64,000 nucleotides of DNA from Hyphomicrobiaceae bacterium (GTDB taxonomy: Bacteria > Pseudomonadota > Alphaproteobacteria > Rhizobiales > Hyphomicrobiaceae): assembly GCA_041397645.1 (NCBI GenBank), contig JAWKWE010000004.1, forward strand, positions 1,860,001 to 1,924,000, written 5' to 3'. The notes under the pieces were generated by a model. That model was not told the origin of the DNA. It saw only the letters and a list, made by a program, of their open reading frames with translations, and searched no databases. The first letter of the stretch is position 1. Every line of letters begins with the position of its first letter. This document shows positions 50,890 to 59,760 of the stretch, in pieces. The position numbers and the translations under genes are program-made.

Positions 50890-51876
50890 ATGCGCCAGCC
50901 GATCTCTTCCATCAAAATTACCGCGACCCATGAGAGCTGGCCGCTCAAGGAGGCGTTCACGATCTCACGCGGAGCGAAGACCACTGCGGAGGTCATCCAC
51001 GTCGGCGCCTCCGATGGCGAATACACTGGCCAGGGCGAGGCCGTGCCGTATCCGCGTTATGGCGAAAGCATCGACGGTGCGCTTGCGGCTTTGCGCACAT
51101 TGAGCGGACTTTCCACGCGCGAAGAACTCATGACGCTGTTGCCTGCAGGGGCAGCTCGCAATGCTCTTGACTGCGCGCTCTTTGACCTCGAAGCCAAACG
51201 AGCGCAGACATCGGCCGCAGCACTTGCAGGCGCCACGAACATGGGCCCCGTTCTCACGGCCTACACGCTGAGCCTGGACACACCGGCTGCCATGGCGGCA
51301 AAGGCCCAGAGCGTTCCCCACTTGCCGCTTCTGAAGCTGAAACTTGGAGGCGAAAAAGACGTCGAACGCATGGCCGCCGTGCGACATGCCCGTCCCGATG
51401 CACGCATCATCGTCGATGCCAACGAGGCTTGGCCCGTCGAATTGGCCGAACCGCTGTTTGGTGCGGCAAAGGACGCAGGTGTCGAACTCATCGAGCAGCC
51501 TTTTGCCGCCGATGCGGACGAAGCACTGCGCAACGTGCAGCGCCTTGTCCCTCTCTGCGCCGACGAAAGCGTGCACACGCGCGCCAATCTACCCCGTCTG
51601 TGCGGGCTCTACGACGCCATCAACATCAAGCTCGACAAGGCGGGCGGACTGACCGAAGCCATCGCTTTGAAGCGCGATGCACAAGCCGCTGGCTTCCGCA
51701 TCATGGTTGGCTCGATGGTGGCAACCTCGCTGGCTGTTGCGCCTGCTATGGTGCTCGCGCAAGGCGCGCAATGGGTCGATCTCGATGGCCCCTTACTTCT
51801 CGCGCGTGACCGTGAGCCAGCGATCGCCATCGAGAACGGCATCATGTCCGTGCCCGATCCCGCGCTTTGGGGATGA
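50890..51876 (+). CDS. Dipeptide (L-Ala-D/L-Glu) epimerase, enolase superfamily
   Basis: This 328-residue protein belongs to the muconate-lactonizing-like branch of the enolase superfamily. Catalytic features are the LKLKLGG pair of lysines, metal ligands in IVDANEAW, ELIEQPF and CADES, and the second base in IKLDKAGG, followed by GSMVATS. This set fits epimerases acting on L-Ala-D-Glu from peptidoglycan turnover. The ATG at 50890 gives the normal length. It follows the polar protein by 62 bases on the same strand, suggesting linked expression with cell wall growth. Confidence 0.92.
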   Translation: MRQPISSIKITATHESWPLKEAFTISRGAKTTAEVIHVGASDGEYTGQGEAVPYPRYGESIDGALAALRTLSGLSTREELMTLLPAGAARNALDCALFDLEAKRAQTSAAALAGATNMGPVLTAYTLSLDTPAAMAAKAQSVPHLPLLKLKLGGEKDVERMAAVRHARPDARIIVDANEAWPVELAEPLFGAAKDAGVELIEQPFAADADEALRNVQRLVPLCADESVHTRANLPRLCGLYDAINIKLDKAGGLTEAIALKRDAQAAGFRIMVGSMVATSLAVAPAMVLAQGAQWVDLDGPLLLARDREPAIAIENGIMSVPDPALWG

Positions 51877-51882
51877 TTGAGA

Positions 51883-52737
51883 TTAGCTCGGCGTGCCAAC
51901 TTCCTTTTGAACAGCATCGAGGCGCGACGCACACTGTGAACACAGCTGGGCACCTTGCGCATTTTTCGGTGCGGTATCATCCTTCACGGTCGGGCCGCCA
52001 CATGCCGGGCACATGACATGTGTGCCAAGTTCGACGCCATGCCCCAAGGCAACGCGCTCGTCGAACACAAAGCACTCGCCGCGCCAAAGGCTCTCGCCAG
52101 GCGCCACGGTCTCCAAATACTTCAAGATACCACCTTCCAGATGGTACACCTCCTCGAAGCCCTGCGTGAGCATGTAGGCGGACGCCTTCTCACAGCGAAT
52201 GCCACCGGTGCAAAACATCGCAACACGCTTGTGGCGCGCCGGGTCGAGGTTGTCGCGCACGTAGTCCGGAAACTGGCGGAACGTCCGCGTTCCAGGATCC
52301 TGCGCTCCTTCGAAGGTGCCGATCTTGACCTCGTAGGCGTTGCGCGTATCGAGGAGGACAACGTCCTCCTGGCTGATGAGCGCATTCCAGTCCTGCGGCT
52401 TGACGTATGTGCCCACCTGCATATTGGGATCGGCCTCAGGACGGCCCAACGTCACGATCTCACGCTTGAGCCGTACCTTTAGACGCGCAAAGGGCTGCTC
52501 GAGCGCATAGGATTCCTTGCTCACCAAATCGCAAAAGCGCGGATCAGCACGCAGCCAAGCCAGGAACACGGCAACGCCGGCCTCGGGGCCTGCAACCGTG
52601 CCGTTAATACCTTCATTGGCAAGCAGGACAGTGCCCACGATCGAATTGGCGCGGCAAACATCGAGAACCTGCGGCCTGAAAGATGCCGGGTCTTCGATTG
52701 AGACGAATTTGTAGAATGCGGTGACTGTGTATCTCAT
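51883..52737 (-). CDS. trhO: tRNA uridine(34) hydroxylase TrhO (rhodanese family, YceA)
   Basis: TrhO hydroxylates uridine 34 of tRNAs to 5-hydroxyuridine using oxygen. The 284-residue protein has an N-terminal domain starting MRYTVTAFYKFVSIED and a rhodanese domain with the active loop FCTGGIRCEKASAYM. A C-terminal segment contains two Cys pairs (CPACGG and CSQC), suggesting a zinc site. The ATG at 52737 was chosen because the family begins there. It is convergent with the epimerase gene, 6 bases away, and its frame opens within the MFS gene region's 3' end. Confidence 0.93.
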   Translation of the reverse strand: MRYTVTAFYKFVSIEDPASFRPQVLDVCRANSIVGTVLLANEGINGTVAGPEAGVAVFLAWLRADPRFCDLVSKESYALEQPFARLKVRLKREIVTLGRPEADPNMQVGTYVKPQDWNALISQEDVVLLDTRNAYEVKIGTFEGAQDPGTRTFRQFPDYVRDNLDPARHKRVAMFCTGGIRCEKASAYMLTQGFEEVYHLEGGILKYLETVAPGESLWRGECFVFDERVALGHGVELGTHVMCPACGGPTVKDDTAPKNAQGAQLCSQCASRLDAVQKEVGTPS

Positions 52738-52772
52738 GGTTCGCCAATAATCCCGGCCCGAGGGCCCATCGG

Positions 52773-54080
52773 TCAAGCCGGTGCGCGCTGGCGTGGCGTC
52801 GCATCACGGGTAACAGCAGGCGCATCGGCGTCCGGCTCTGTAGGACTAAACAGCACCTCGCCCTGCCATTCGCGCTTGAGCACCAGTGCTCCGGCGAGCG
52901 CAACAAGCGCGATGACCGCCATGGCGGCATAGGCCGGCCCGCTGCCCCAATTGGTCAGGAATGCGCCGGACGCCAGCGTTGCAAGCCCCATGGCGACCCC
53001 TGAAGCGATGGTCGCATAGAGCGCCTGCGCGCTGCCCTGCATCGACGGCGGCACCGCCTGAGCGATGAAGTAAATGGCGCCGATGTGGGTCCCCGCGTAG
53101 GTCAGCGCGTGCAGCGCCTGAAGCGGCACGAGCACACTCAAGGGCGGATCAAACGCCATCACAACCCAGCGAACAATCGAAACGCCTGCGCCTGCGATCA
53201 GGAAGTTCGCTGCGCCATAGCGCGCCAGCAGCGGAGCTGAGACGGCAAACAGACCGACCTCGGCAAGCACCGCCACCGCCCATAGCGCGCCTCCCATACC
53301 GGCGGACAGTCCCTGCCCCTGCCAGATGAGCGTGCCATAGGTCAGCATGGTGGCGTGGGCAGCTTGAGAGCCCCCAGCGGCGATGAGAAACGCTGCAAAC
53401 ACCTTTGAGCCGAGAAGCTGGCGCGGTTCGCTTACATGCCACAACGGCGCCTGCGCTCGGATGCTTGCGGGCGGTGGATTGCGAACCGGCAGGACTGGAA
53501 GCAGGTGTGCAGCAACTACCGTCAGCGCGCACCCGAACGCGACTAGCCAAACACCAGCGCCCGCACCGAGCCGATCCATCAGCAGGCCGCCCAAGAAACT
53601 CGCCGCGATGAATGTCAGCGATCCCCAAAGCCGCGTGCGCCCATAATCGAGCCCACTTTCGCGCACGCCGCGCACGGCAATCGTCTCCGCGAGCGGCATC
53701 ATACTGGAGTTGGCGATAACCAACGGCGCGACCAACAGCAGGACCGTCCAGAAATGCGACGCCTGCGATAGAGCCAGGACACTGAGCAGCGCGAGCCAGG
53801 CAAGCATGATCATGTAACGGCGATGGCAATCCCTGCGATCCGCCGACAGTGCCAACGTCGGCGTCACCAGCACGCGCAGAAAGAACGGCACAGCCAGGAT
53901 CGCGGAGATTTCCCCGGCGCTCAAACCACGCGAGGCCAGCCAGACCGGCGTGAAAGGCACATGCATGCCCAGGATGACGAACAGCGCGCCGTAGAACACG
54001 GAGATCCGGATCGAGAGACCGCGGATTGCCGTGCGCGCTTCTTCGCCCTGGCTCGACGCCTTTCCTTGTCCCTGTCCCAT
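52773..54080 (-). CDS. MFS transporter (phenylpropionate-type permease family)
   Basis: This 435-residue membrane protein has about twelve helices. It matches the MFS_1-like / HcaT family, with HVPFTPVWLASRGLSAGEISAIL at the first loop, LALSADRRDCHRRY in the loop between helices 2 and 3 and GLDYGRTRLWGSLTFI further on. The substrate is unknown; 3-phenylpropionate is a name inherited from the family. The ATG at 54080 follows AGGAT by five bases. It and trhO may be co-transcribed, 35 bases apart. Confidence 0.85.
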   Translation of the reverse strand: MGQGQGKASSQGEEARTAIRGLSIRISVFYGALFVILGMHVPFTPVWLASRGLSAGEISAILAVPFFLRVLVTPTLALSADRRDCHRRYMIMLAWLALLSVLALSQASHFWTVLLLVAPLVIANSSMMPLAETIAVRGVRESGLDYGRTRLWGSLTFIAASFLGGLLMDRLGAGAGVWLVAFGCALTVVAAHLLPVLPVRNPPPASIRAQAPLWHVSEPRQLLGSKVFAAFLIAAGGSQAAHATMLTYGTLIWQGQGLSAGMGGALWAVAVLAEVGLFAVSAPLLARYGAANFLIAGAGVSIVRWVVMAFDPPLSVLVPLQALHALTYAGTHIGAIYFIAQAVPPSMQGSAQALYATIASGVAMGLATLASGAFLTNWGSGPAYAAMAVIALVALAGALVLKREWQGEVLFSPTEPDADAPAVTRDATPRQRAPA

Positions 54081-54261
54081 CAGATCCTGTTGCTCCGCCG
54101 CAGTCTGCTCAATGGAGCAAACCGGCACGCCCCTCAATAGCCCGGCATGGTGCCACAAGGACTCAGTTTGGGCGTTCCGCGACGCATTTGGCCCCTATCC
54201 CATGGCCGCAAGAGCAGCGAATCGCGTATGCATTTCCAATGCTGTGGATAAAATTGGCCCA

Positions 54262-54837
54262 ATGACCCATCCTTCCGCGAACCGAGCCCCCGATACCGAC
54301 GATGAGTATCGCGCCATCGAGGCAGCGCTGCTTGAAACGGCGCGCGGGCGATGGTTTCTGGCTGAGCACGGCCGTCGTGCACGCCGCCTCGACAGCGCAA
54401 TGCTGGAAGATGCCATCGGGCGCCTGCAGACTTCGTTGCGCCAGCCGCCTGCCCTGCTCGATCAATTGCAGCACGAGTTGCAGGACTTGAAGACGCAGAT
54501 CTCGTCGTTTCGCGAACAGATGACGGCACGGCCGAGCGGACCATTGCCGACGCCAACAGCAGAGGAAGGCGCCGCTTCCCGAATGATCTTGCAGACCGCC
54601 GAAGACCTGCATGAGGTCGCTTGGTCGTTGCAGGCCAATCCATTCGATCCCAAGGGTTGCGAGCAGATCGCACGCAACGCTGCTCGTCTCTACACGCTGA
54701 GCCAGGATCAGGCCGCACACGCGGGCCGGACTCTTGCGGTGGTCGAAGCCCTGGAAAGCGCCATTGGGCGCATCAACGCGGTCCTCGACACGGTCAAATA
54801 CGAGCGAGCCGTCGATGGCGGCGAAGCTGCCGAGTAG
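54262..54837 (+). CDS. Hypothetical helical protein with an alphaproteobacterial N-terminal motif
   Basis: This 191-residue protein is helical throughout with coiled-coil potential (about 50-85 and 125-180). Its N-terminal part (YRAIEAALLETARGRWFLAE, about 16-35) is a motif I recognise from uncharacterised alphaproteobacterial proteins, some annotated as CheZ-like; I cannot confirm that here. The ATG at 54262 has a weak ribosome binding site. It is divergent from the MFS gene. No function is proposed. Confidence 0.65.
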   Translation: MTHPSANRAPDTDDEYRAIEAALLETARGRWFLAEHGRRARRLDSAMLEDAIGRLQTSLRQPPALLDQLQHELQDLKTQISSFREQMTARPSGPLPTPTAEEGAASRMILQTAEDLHEVAWSLQANPFDPKGCEQIARNAARLYTLSQDQAAHAGRTLAVVEALESAIGRINAVLDTVKYERAVDGGEAAE

Positions 54838-54963
54838 CCCTGTCGCGCACGCCCCTTAGCGCAAATTCAAGTGATGCTTTCGGACCTGCCGACCTCCCAT
54901 TTCGGCCATATGCTCTTGCCCACACGTCCTTGGGCACGGCTCAGCTTCCGCAGCGGGTAACGA

Positions 54964-54993
54964 AAATGGCCGGACACCAAGGTCCGGCCATTT
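54964..54993 (-). terminator. Rho-independent terminator of the fadL-type gene
   Basis: A perfect stem, AAATGGCCGGAC (54964-54975) with GTCCGGCCATTT (54982-54993), has a 6-base loop. Read on the minus strand it ends in TTTTCG. It also could terminate the convergent plus-strand gene, where TTTATT follows. Confidence 0.88.
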
Positions 54994-55015
54994 ATTAAGT
55001 TATCGGCGATTGGCT

Positions 55016-56326
55016 CTAGTGCATCCAATTGCTGTTCAGCAGCCAATCCAGCTTCGTGCGCAAGCCAACCGACACGATATCGGCGCTTGACTCCACTTCG
55101 CCAACCAGAAGTGTAGAGCCGCCCGGTCCAAGACCAACGCCCTGCACGGTCGTCGCATCCTGGCCCCACAGATGCGCATACGCCACGTCGATGGTCATCC
55201 ATTGATTGTATTCGTAGGAGGCACCCGCCGACAGCCAGAAGCGATCGCTATCAGGCACTCGAACGGTGCGTCCTTCGGCGGATTGAATGGGAGACTTCTC
55301 CCAAGCCAAGCCGCCACGCAGCGTCAACTGTTCGTTATATTTGTGCTCAAGACCAGCCGAGAACATCCAGCCGTCTTCCCAATTGAGAGGGAGTGCAGGT
55401 TGCAGCGGCACACCCGAAGCAGGACAGTACGTCCCAGCACCGTCACAGAATACTTCGAGCTGAGACAAGCGGCTCCAGTTCGTCCACTCGACTGAGCCGA
55501 GCAGCGTCCACGACGGCGTCAGATCCTGTCGCAAGCTGAGAGTGACGACCTCTGGCAGATCGAGACCTGCCGATACGTTGTCCACGCCGGGCAATCCGGA
55601 AACGTGAAAGGTGCCATCGAGATTGTGATCGAGGCCAGAGCGGAAGCCGAGGCCGATGGACGTGCCGTCGGCGGGCGTGAGCAGGATGCCGGCCGTAAAG
55701 CCGAACGCGACGTCATCACCTTTGACCGCGGACGTCGGCCCATAGGGCGAGCCAACGGCTTGCCGCAGCTGGGCGTCGATATATTGGATCTGGACACCTG
55801 CACCGATTATGACGCCAGGCGCTAATCGATAGGCAGCAGTGGGCGTGAAATTGTAGGTCACAATCCGCGACTCGCGCGCGAGCTGCGCTCCGTCCCAGCT
55901 AAAGTTGCTGTCGGTCGTCAGGCCAAATGCAACATTGGCACCCAGGCCGAGAACAAGTTGATCATTCACCTGAAGGCTATAGTAGCTCGCGGGCAAAAGA
56001 GCCGTATCGCCGATGTCGCCGCTCGAACGGCTCGATCCGGCCCCGTACAGCGCGCCACCGGTGGCCGTGATTTCAGTATCCGGCATAATGAGCGAATAGT
56101 TTGAACTGCCGTTGAAACCATCGAACTGACCAGCAGCCGCCGGGTTCCAGAACATCGAGCTAAGCGCACCGCCAGCAGCCGTGCCGGCAAACGCCGTACC
56201 CAAAAAATAGGTCGATTGCTCGTGAGGCGCGAAGCCCCCGGCCTCGGCGGAAGCTATTCCGGCGCTAAGCGCAAGCGCCACCGCCGTACCGCCAAGCGCG
56301 CATCGCTGGATCAATCCGATCGCCAT
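55016..56326 (-). CDS. FadL-family outer-membrane transporter
   Basis: This 436-residue protein has a signal peptide (about 1-28) and a beta-barrel of the FadL/TodX/OMPP1 type. It starts with the plug-like AGGFAPHEQSTYFLGTAFAGTAAGG segment and SSMFWNPAAAGQFDG, the NPA motif of the family. It carries hydrophobic substrates such as long-chain fatty acids or aromatics across the outer membrane; which of these is unknown. It ends about 20 bases upstream of a strong bidirectional terminator. A possible upstream regulatory region is described separately. Confidence 0.92.
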   Translation of the reverse strand: MAIGLIQRCALGGTAVALALSAGIASAEAGGFAPHEQSTYFLGTAFAGTAAGGALSSMFWNPAAAGQFDGFNGSSNYSLIMPDTEITATGGALYGAGSSRSSGDIGDTALLPASYYSLQVNDQLVLGLGANVAFGLTTDSNFSWDGAQLARESRIVTYNFTPTAAYRLAPGVIIGAGVQIQYIDAQLRQAVGSPYGPTSAVKGDDVAFGFTAGILLTPADGTSIGLGFRSGLDHNLDGTFHVSGLPGVDNVSAGLDLPEVVTLSLRQDLTPSWTLLGSVEWTNWSRLSQLEVFCDGAGTYCPASGVPLQPALPLNWEDGWMFSAGLEHKYNEQLTLRGGLAWEKSPIQSAEGRTVRVPDSDRFWLSAGASYEYNQWMTIDVAYAHLWGQDATTVQGVGLGPGGSTLLVGEVESSADIVSVGLRTKLDWLLNSNWMH

Positions 56327-56517
56327 TGAGTGCCCCCTGCCCTCAAACCCAGCGTCCGCATACGCTTTGGGCTATTCGTGCTCATTCTCTGAGCTGCAAT
56401 CTTACCCTTCATGAGGGTTATCACTCAATGTACGTCCTGCGGTTTCCCCCCGGTTCCAAGCAGATTTGTGACAGTTGTGGTCTGCTAGCAACGTACGGTT
56501 TGGAGCTTCAGCCAACA

Positions 56518-56551
56518 AAAAACCGGTCCGTCGGATGACGGACCGGTTTTT
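56518..56551. terminator. Perfect bidirectional terminator of unknown transcript
   Basis: AAAAACCGGTCCGTC (56518-56532) pairs perfectly with GACGGACCGGTTTTT (56537-56551), with a 4-base loop and T-runs on both strands. It is 208 bases beyond the thiD stop and 190 bases upstream of the fadL-type start, so it could end a read-through of thiD or a small plus-strand RNA. Confidence 0.85.
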
Positions 56552-56609
56552 GCCAAGCTCAGCTCCAGTATCCCTCGAAACGAGCTTAGCACTCCCCCCG
56601 GAGAACAAC

Positions 56610-56625
56610 GTGATCAGGTGATCAC
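56610..56625. promoter_or_regulatory. Perfect 16-base palindrome
   Basis: GTGATCA and TGATCAC are exact inverted repeats with a 2-base centre, inside a larger hairpin CCCCGG/CGGGG (56596-56632). It may be an operator or the thiD 3' hairpin. Confidence 0.4.
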
Positions 56626-56759
56626 TTCGGGGCGAAACATTGCTTATCGAAGTCTGCCTGACAAGTAGACAATGCTTCGATTATGCCAATGGTGGGCCTT
56701 AGATGCTCACTCGCAACACCGCTTCCGCATTAGCTCAATAAAATCATTGGGCTTCCGAT

Positions 56760-57581
56760 TTATTCCTCTTTCGGCACTCGAGCGAAAAGATGATCCACAG
56801 GACCGTGGCCGCGCCCAATGTTCATGTGCGCGCCCGAATTCAGCGCATCCCACAGATATTGCTTGGCTTGTTCGGCTGCCTTTACGAGCCCGACGCCTGC
56901 CGCCAAGCGCGCCGTGAGAGCCGCAGCAAGCGTGCAACCGGTGCCATGCGTGTTCTTCGTCTCGATGCGGGGATGCGAAAATACCGTCACGTTATTCGCA
57001 GTTGCGAGATAATCGACGGCCTCCGCGCCGCTTCCGTGTCCGCCTTTCAGAAACACCGACCGACACCCCAATTTGAGAAGTGCAGCCGCCTGACGCCGTG
57101 CCTCGGCTTCTGATTCGGCAACAGGACACTCCAGCAGACGGGCCGCCTCATCGAGGTTTGGCGTGATGACGGCTGCGAGCGGGATGAGCACTTTGCGCAC
57201 GGCGTCGATGGCGGCAGGCTCAAGAAGCACGTCACCGCTGGTCGCCACCATGACGGGATCGACAACGAGCGGCTTTAATCCGGATCGCTCAACAAGTTCC
57301 GCCACCGTGAGGACGGTCTCCTCGTCGCCGAGCATACCGGTCTTGGCGGCGGCCACGTCAAGGTCGCTGACAACCGCTTCATACTGGGCGCGAATGAATG
57401 CAGCGGGAACCTTCATGACGCCCGTGACGCCCATCGTATTCTGGGCGGTTAGGGCTGTAATAATGCTCGCACCGTACACGCCGAGCGCGGAAAAGGTTTT
57501 CAGGTCGGCCTGTATGCCTGCGCCACCCGAAGGATCTGATCCTGCAATCGTCATGGCGATGGGGCGACTGGTGGTCGTCAT
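56760..57581 (-). CDS. thiD: Hydroxymethylpyrimidine / phosphomethylpyrimidine kinase
   Basis: ThiD phosphorylates HMP and HMP-P in thiamine biosynthesis. The 273-residue protein starts MTTTSRPIAMTIAGSDPSGG and has the GIQADLKTF block, VVDPVMVATSGD and the ATP-binding C-terminal NTHGTGCTLAAAL, where a cysteine is conserved. The ATG at 57581 was selected for the family's start. No TPP riboswitch is seen in the 35 bases before it, and the ccdA gene precedes it on the same strand. Confidence 0.96.
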   Translation of the reverse strand: MTTTSRPIAMTIAGSDPSGGAGIQADLKTFSALGVYGASIITALTAQNTMGVTGVMKVPAAFIRAQYEAVVSDLDVAAAKTGMLGDEETVLTVAELVERSGLKPLVVDPVMVATSGDVLLEPAAIDAVRKVLIPLAAVITPNLDEAARLLECPVAESEAEARRQAAALLKLGCRSVFLKGGHGSGAEAVDYLATANNVTVFSHPRIETKNTHGTGCTLAAALTARLAAGVGLVKAAEQAKQYLWDALNSGAHMNIGRGHGPVDHLFARVPKEE

Positions 57582-57616
57582 GCGCTCGCTCGCGTTTGAA
57601 TCGGACTTGCTCGCCG

Positions 57617-58420
57617 CTATTGGCCGCTCTGGCCGTGGCGCAGGATTTCTGCCGGCAGATTGTCGGGGGTCGCCCAACGCTCGATACCTGCAAGACCTGG
57701 GAATGTATCCAGCATCCATTGTCCCAGCCAGTTCTGACCGCCCAGCAGGAACAGCAGACCGGTTGCGATCAGCAGAACTCCCATTACCTTTTCCAGCGTT
57801 CCAAAGTGCCGTTTGAAACGCTTCATGAAGCCGAGGAACGGACCGATGGCGACGGCGGCCAGAATGAAGGGAACGCCAAGCCCCAGCGAATAGACCAGCA
57901 GCAATCGCACGCCTTCGCTCATGCTGCCTTCATTAGCGGCGAGCGTCAGCACCGTTGCCAGGATCGGCCCGATGCACGGCGTCCACCCAAAGGCGAACGC
58001 AAGGCCCATGACATAAGCGCCGAGTAGCGACGCGCCATCCCTGTGTGTCTCGATGCGCGCTTCCTTGTAAAGCAGCGGGATGCGCAGAATGCCAAGGAAG
58101 TGAAAGCCAAATAGTATGATCACCGCGCCTGCCGCCATACCGAGCGGCCCGCGATAAGCCTGGATGAGTTGCCCAAAGGCGGATGCGCCAGCTCCCAGCG
58201 CCACGAACACGGTGGTGAAGCCGGCAACGAAAAAGACCGCCGCCATCACAACCTTGCGCCAGACCCGTTCATCGACGCCGTCGCTGCTGGCTAACTCATC
58301 GAACGTCGTGCCGCCGATGTAGCTTAGATAGGGCGGCACGAGCGGCAGCACGCACGGCGACAGAAAGCTCACCAGCCCGGCGAGGGCTACGCCCAAATAG
58401 ATATGTGCGTCGGCAAACAT
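57617..58420 (-). CDS. ccdA: Cytochrome c biogenesis protein CcdA
   Basis: CcdA moves reducing power from cytosolic thioredoxin across the inner membrane for periplasmic thiol reduction and cytochrome c maturation. The 267-residue protein has six predicted helices, with cysteines in SPCVLPLVPPY (about residue 23) and in TPCIGPILA (about residue 150), the redox pair. The ATG at 58420 follows GGAG by six bases. It lies between pgk and thiD on the same strand; no thioredoxin-like partner is next to it. Confidence 0.94.
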   Translation of the reverse strand: MFADAHIYLGVALAGLVSFLSPCVLPLVPPYLSYIGGTTFDELASSDGVDERVWRKVVMAAVFFVAGFTTVFVALGAGASAFGQLIQAYRGPLGMAAGAVIILFGFHFLGILRIPLLYKEARIETHRDGASLLGAYVMGLAFAFGWTPCIGPILATVLTLAANEGSMSEGVRLLLVYSLGLGVPFILAAVAIGPFLGFMKRFKRHFGTLEKVMGVLLIATGLLFLLGGQNWLGQWMLDTFPGLAGIERWATPDNLPAEILRHGQSGQ

Positions 58421-58449
58421 GAGCGCTCCGAGAAATCTGGGGTCGGGCG

Positions 58450-59649
58450 TTACCGCGTCAATGCGGCGACACCGGGAAGCTCGCGACCTTCCAGCCATTC
58501 AAGGAAGGCACCACCAGCGGTCGAGACGTAAGTGAAATCCTGTGTGACGCCGGCGGCGTTCAATGCAGCAACGGTATCGCCGCCACCCGCCACCGAGACC
58601 ATCTTTCCAGCCTTAGTCAATTCCGCAACCTTCTTGGCTACCTCAAAGGTGCCTGTTGCGAATTTGCGGATTTCGAACGCGCCCATCGGACCATTCCACA
58701 ACACGGTATGGCAGCCTTCCAGTACCTTGTTGACGTTGGCGATGCTCTCAGGCCCGACGTCGAGGATCATCTTGTCGAAGGGCACTTTGTGGATCGACAC
58801 GATCTGGGTTTCGACATCTTCGGCAAAGGCATCTGCCACGACCGCGTCAAGCGGAAGGATCAATTCGCAGTTCTTCTGCTTGGCCTCTGCCATGATCTCG
58901 CGCGCCGTTGCATGAAATTCCGGCTCGGTGATCGATTGCCCCGTCATGCGGCCCATCGATTGCAGAAACGTGTTCGCCATTCCGCCGCCGATGATCAGCT
59001 TATCCACCTTCGCCACGAGGTTCGTCAGCACCTCGATCTTGGTGGAGACCTTCATACCGCCCACGACGGCAGCCACCGGACGCTGCGGCTTTTCAAGCGC
59101 GGTGCGCAGCGCGTTGATCTCTTCCATCAGCAATGGCCCTGCGTAGGACGGCAGGTGATGGGTCAAGCCCTCCGTAGAGGCGTGGGCGCGGTGGGCGCAG
59201 GAAAAGGCATCGCCGACGAAAATGTCACCAAGCTTGGCAAGCTGCGTTGCGAACGCGGCGTCGTTCTTCTCCTCTCCTTTGTGAAAGCGCAGGTTCTCGA
59301 GAACCGCGATCCCACCGTCCTTGAGACCGGCGATTGTGCGAGCAGCAGTTTCTCCTACGCAATCATCTGCAAAGGTGACCGGCGATCCCAACAGATTGCC
59401 CAGCGCATCGGCCACCGGCTTGAGAGAAAATTGCGCTTCGGGTCCACTCTTGGGCCGCCCGAAATGCGAGATTACAATAACCTTGGCGCCGCGCTCGCTG
59501 AGGTTCTTGAGACCCGGCACCAGGCGTTCCAATCGCGTTGCGTCCGTTACCTTGGCATCCTTCACCGGCACGTTGAGATCGGCGCGGACAAGAACCCGCT
59601 TGCCCTTCAGGTCTATACCTTCGGTGGTCTTGAGCTTATCCAGATTCAT
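58450..59649 (-). CDS. pgk: Phosphoglycerate kinase
   Basis: PGK interconverts 1,3-bisphosphoglycerate and 3-phosphoglycerate with ADP/ATP. The 399-residue protein shows VLVRADLNVPV near the start, SHFGRPK, VGDAFSCAHRAHAST, and the ATP domain with VVGGMKVSTKIEV, LWNGPMGAFE and SVAGGGDTVAA. It normally follows gap after tkt in alphaproteobacteria. Here it follows tkt by 111 bases and gap is absent. Confidence 0.98.
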   Translation of the reverse strand: MNLDKLKTTEGIDLKGKRVLVRADLNVPVKDAKVTDATRLERLVPGLKNLSERGAKVIVISHFGRPKSGPEAQFSLKPVADALGNLLGSPVTFADDCVGETAARTIAGLKDGGIAVLENLRFHKGEEKNDAAFATQLAKLGDIFVGDAFSCAHRAHASTEGLTHHLPSYAGPLLMEEINALRTALEKPQRPVAAVVGGMKVSTKIEVLTNLVAKVDKLIIGGGMANTFLQSMGRMTGQSITEPEFHATAREIMAEAKQKNCELILPLDAVVADAFAEDVETQIVSIHKVPFDKMILDVGPESIANVNKVLEGCHTVLWNGPMGAFEIRKFATGTFEVAKKVAELTKAGKMVSVAGGGDTVAALNAAGVTQDFTYVSTAGGAFLEWLEGRELPGVAALTR

Positions 59650-59760
59650 CGCGGTGTCTTCTTTCGATTATGACCTCGTCCGCCGTGCCATGATGCGGCG
59701 CCGCACTCAATCACGCTTTAGATGCAGACGATCGTTTTCGTGTCCTGCTCTCGCCCACAC

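Larger units (their letters stand above)
56327..56759. other. 433-base intergenic region between fadL-type gene and thiD
   Basis: No convincing protein gene is seen. It holds the bidirectional terminator at 56518-56551, the palindrome GTGATCA-GG-TGATCAC (56610-56625), and the fadL-type gene promoter near 56340-56420. A transcript of unknown nature may end at the terminator. Confidence 0.5.

Noticed and set aside
57582..57616. TPP riboswitch upstream of thiD
   Set aside because: The gap between ccdA and thiD is only 35 bases, far too short for the element.
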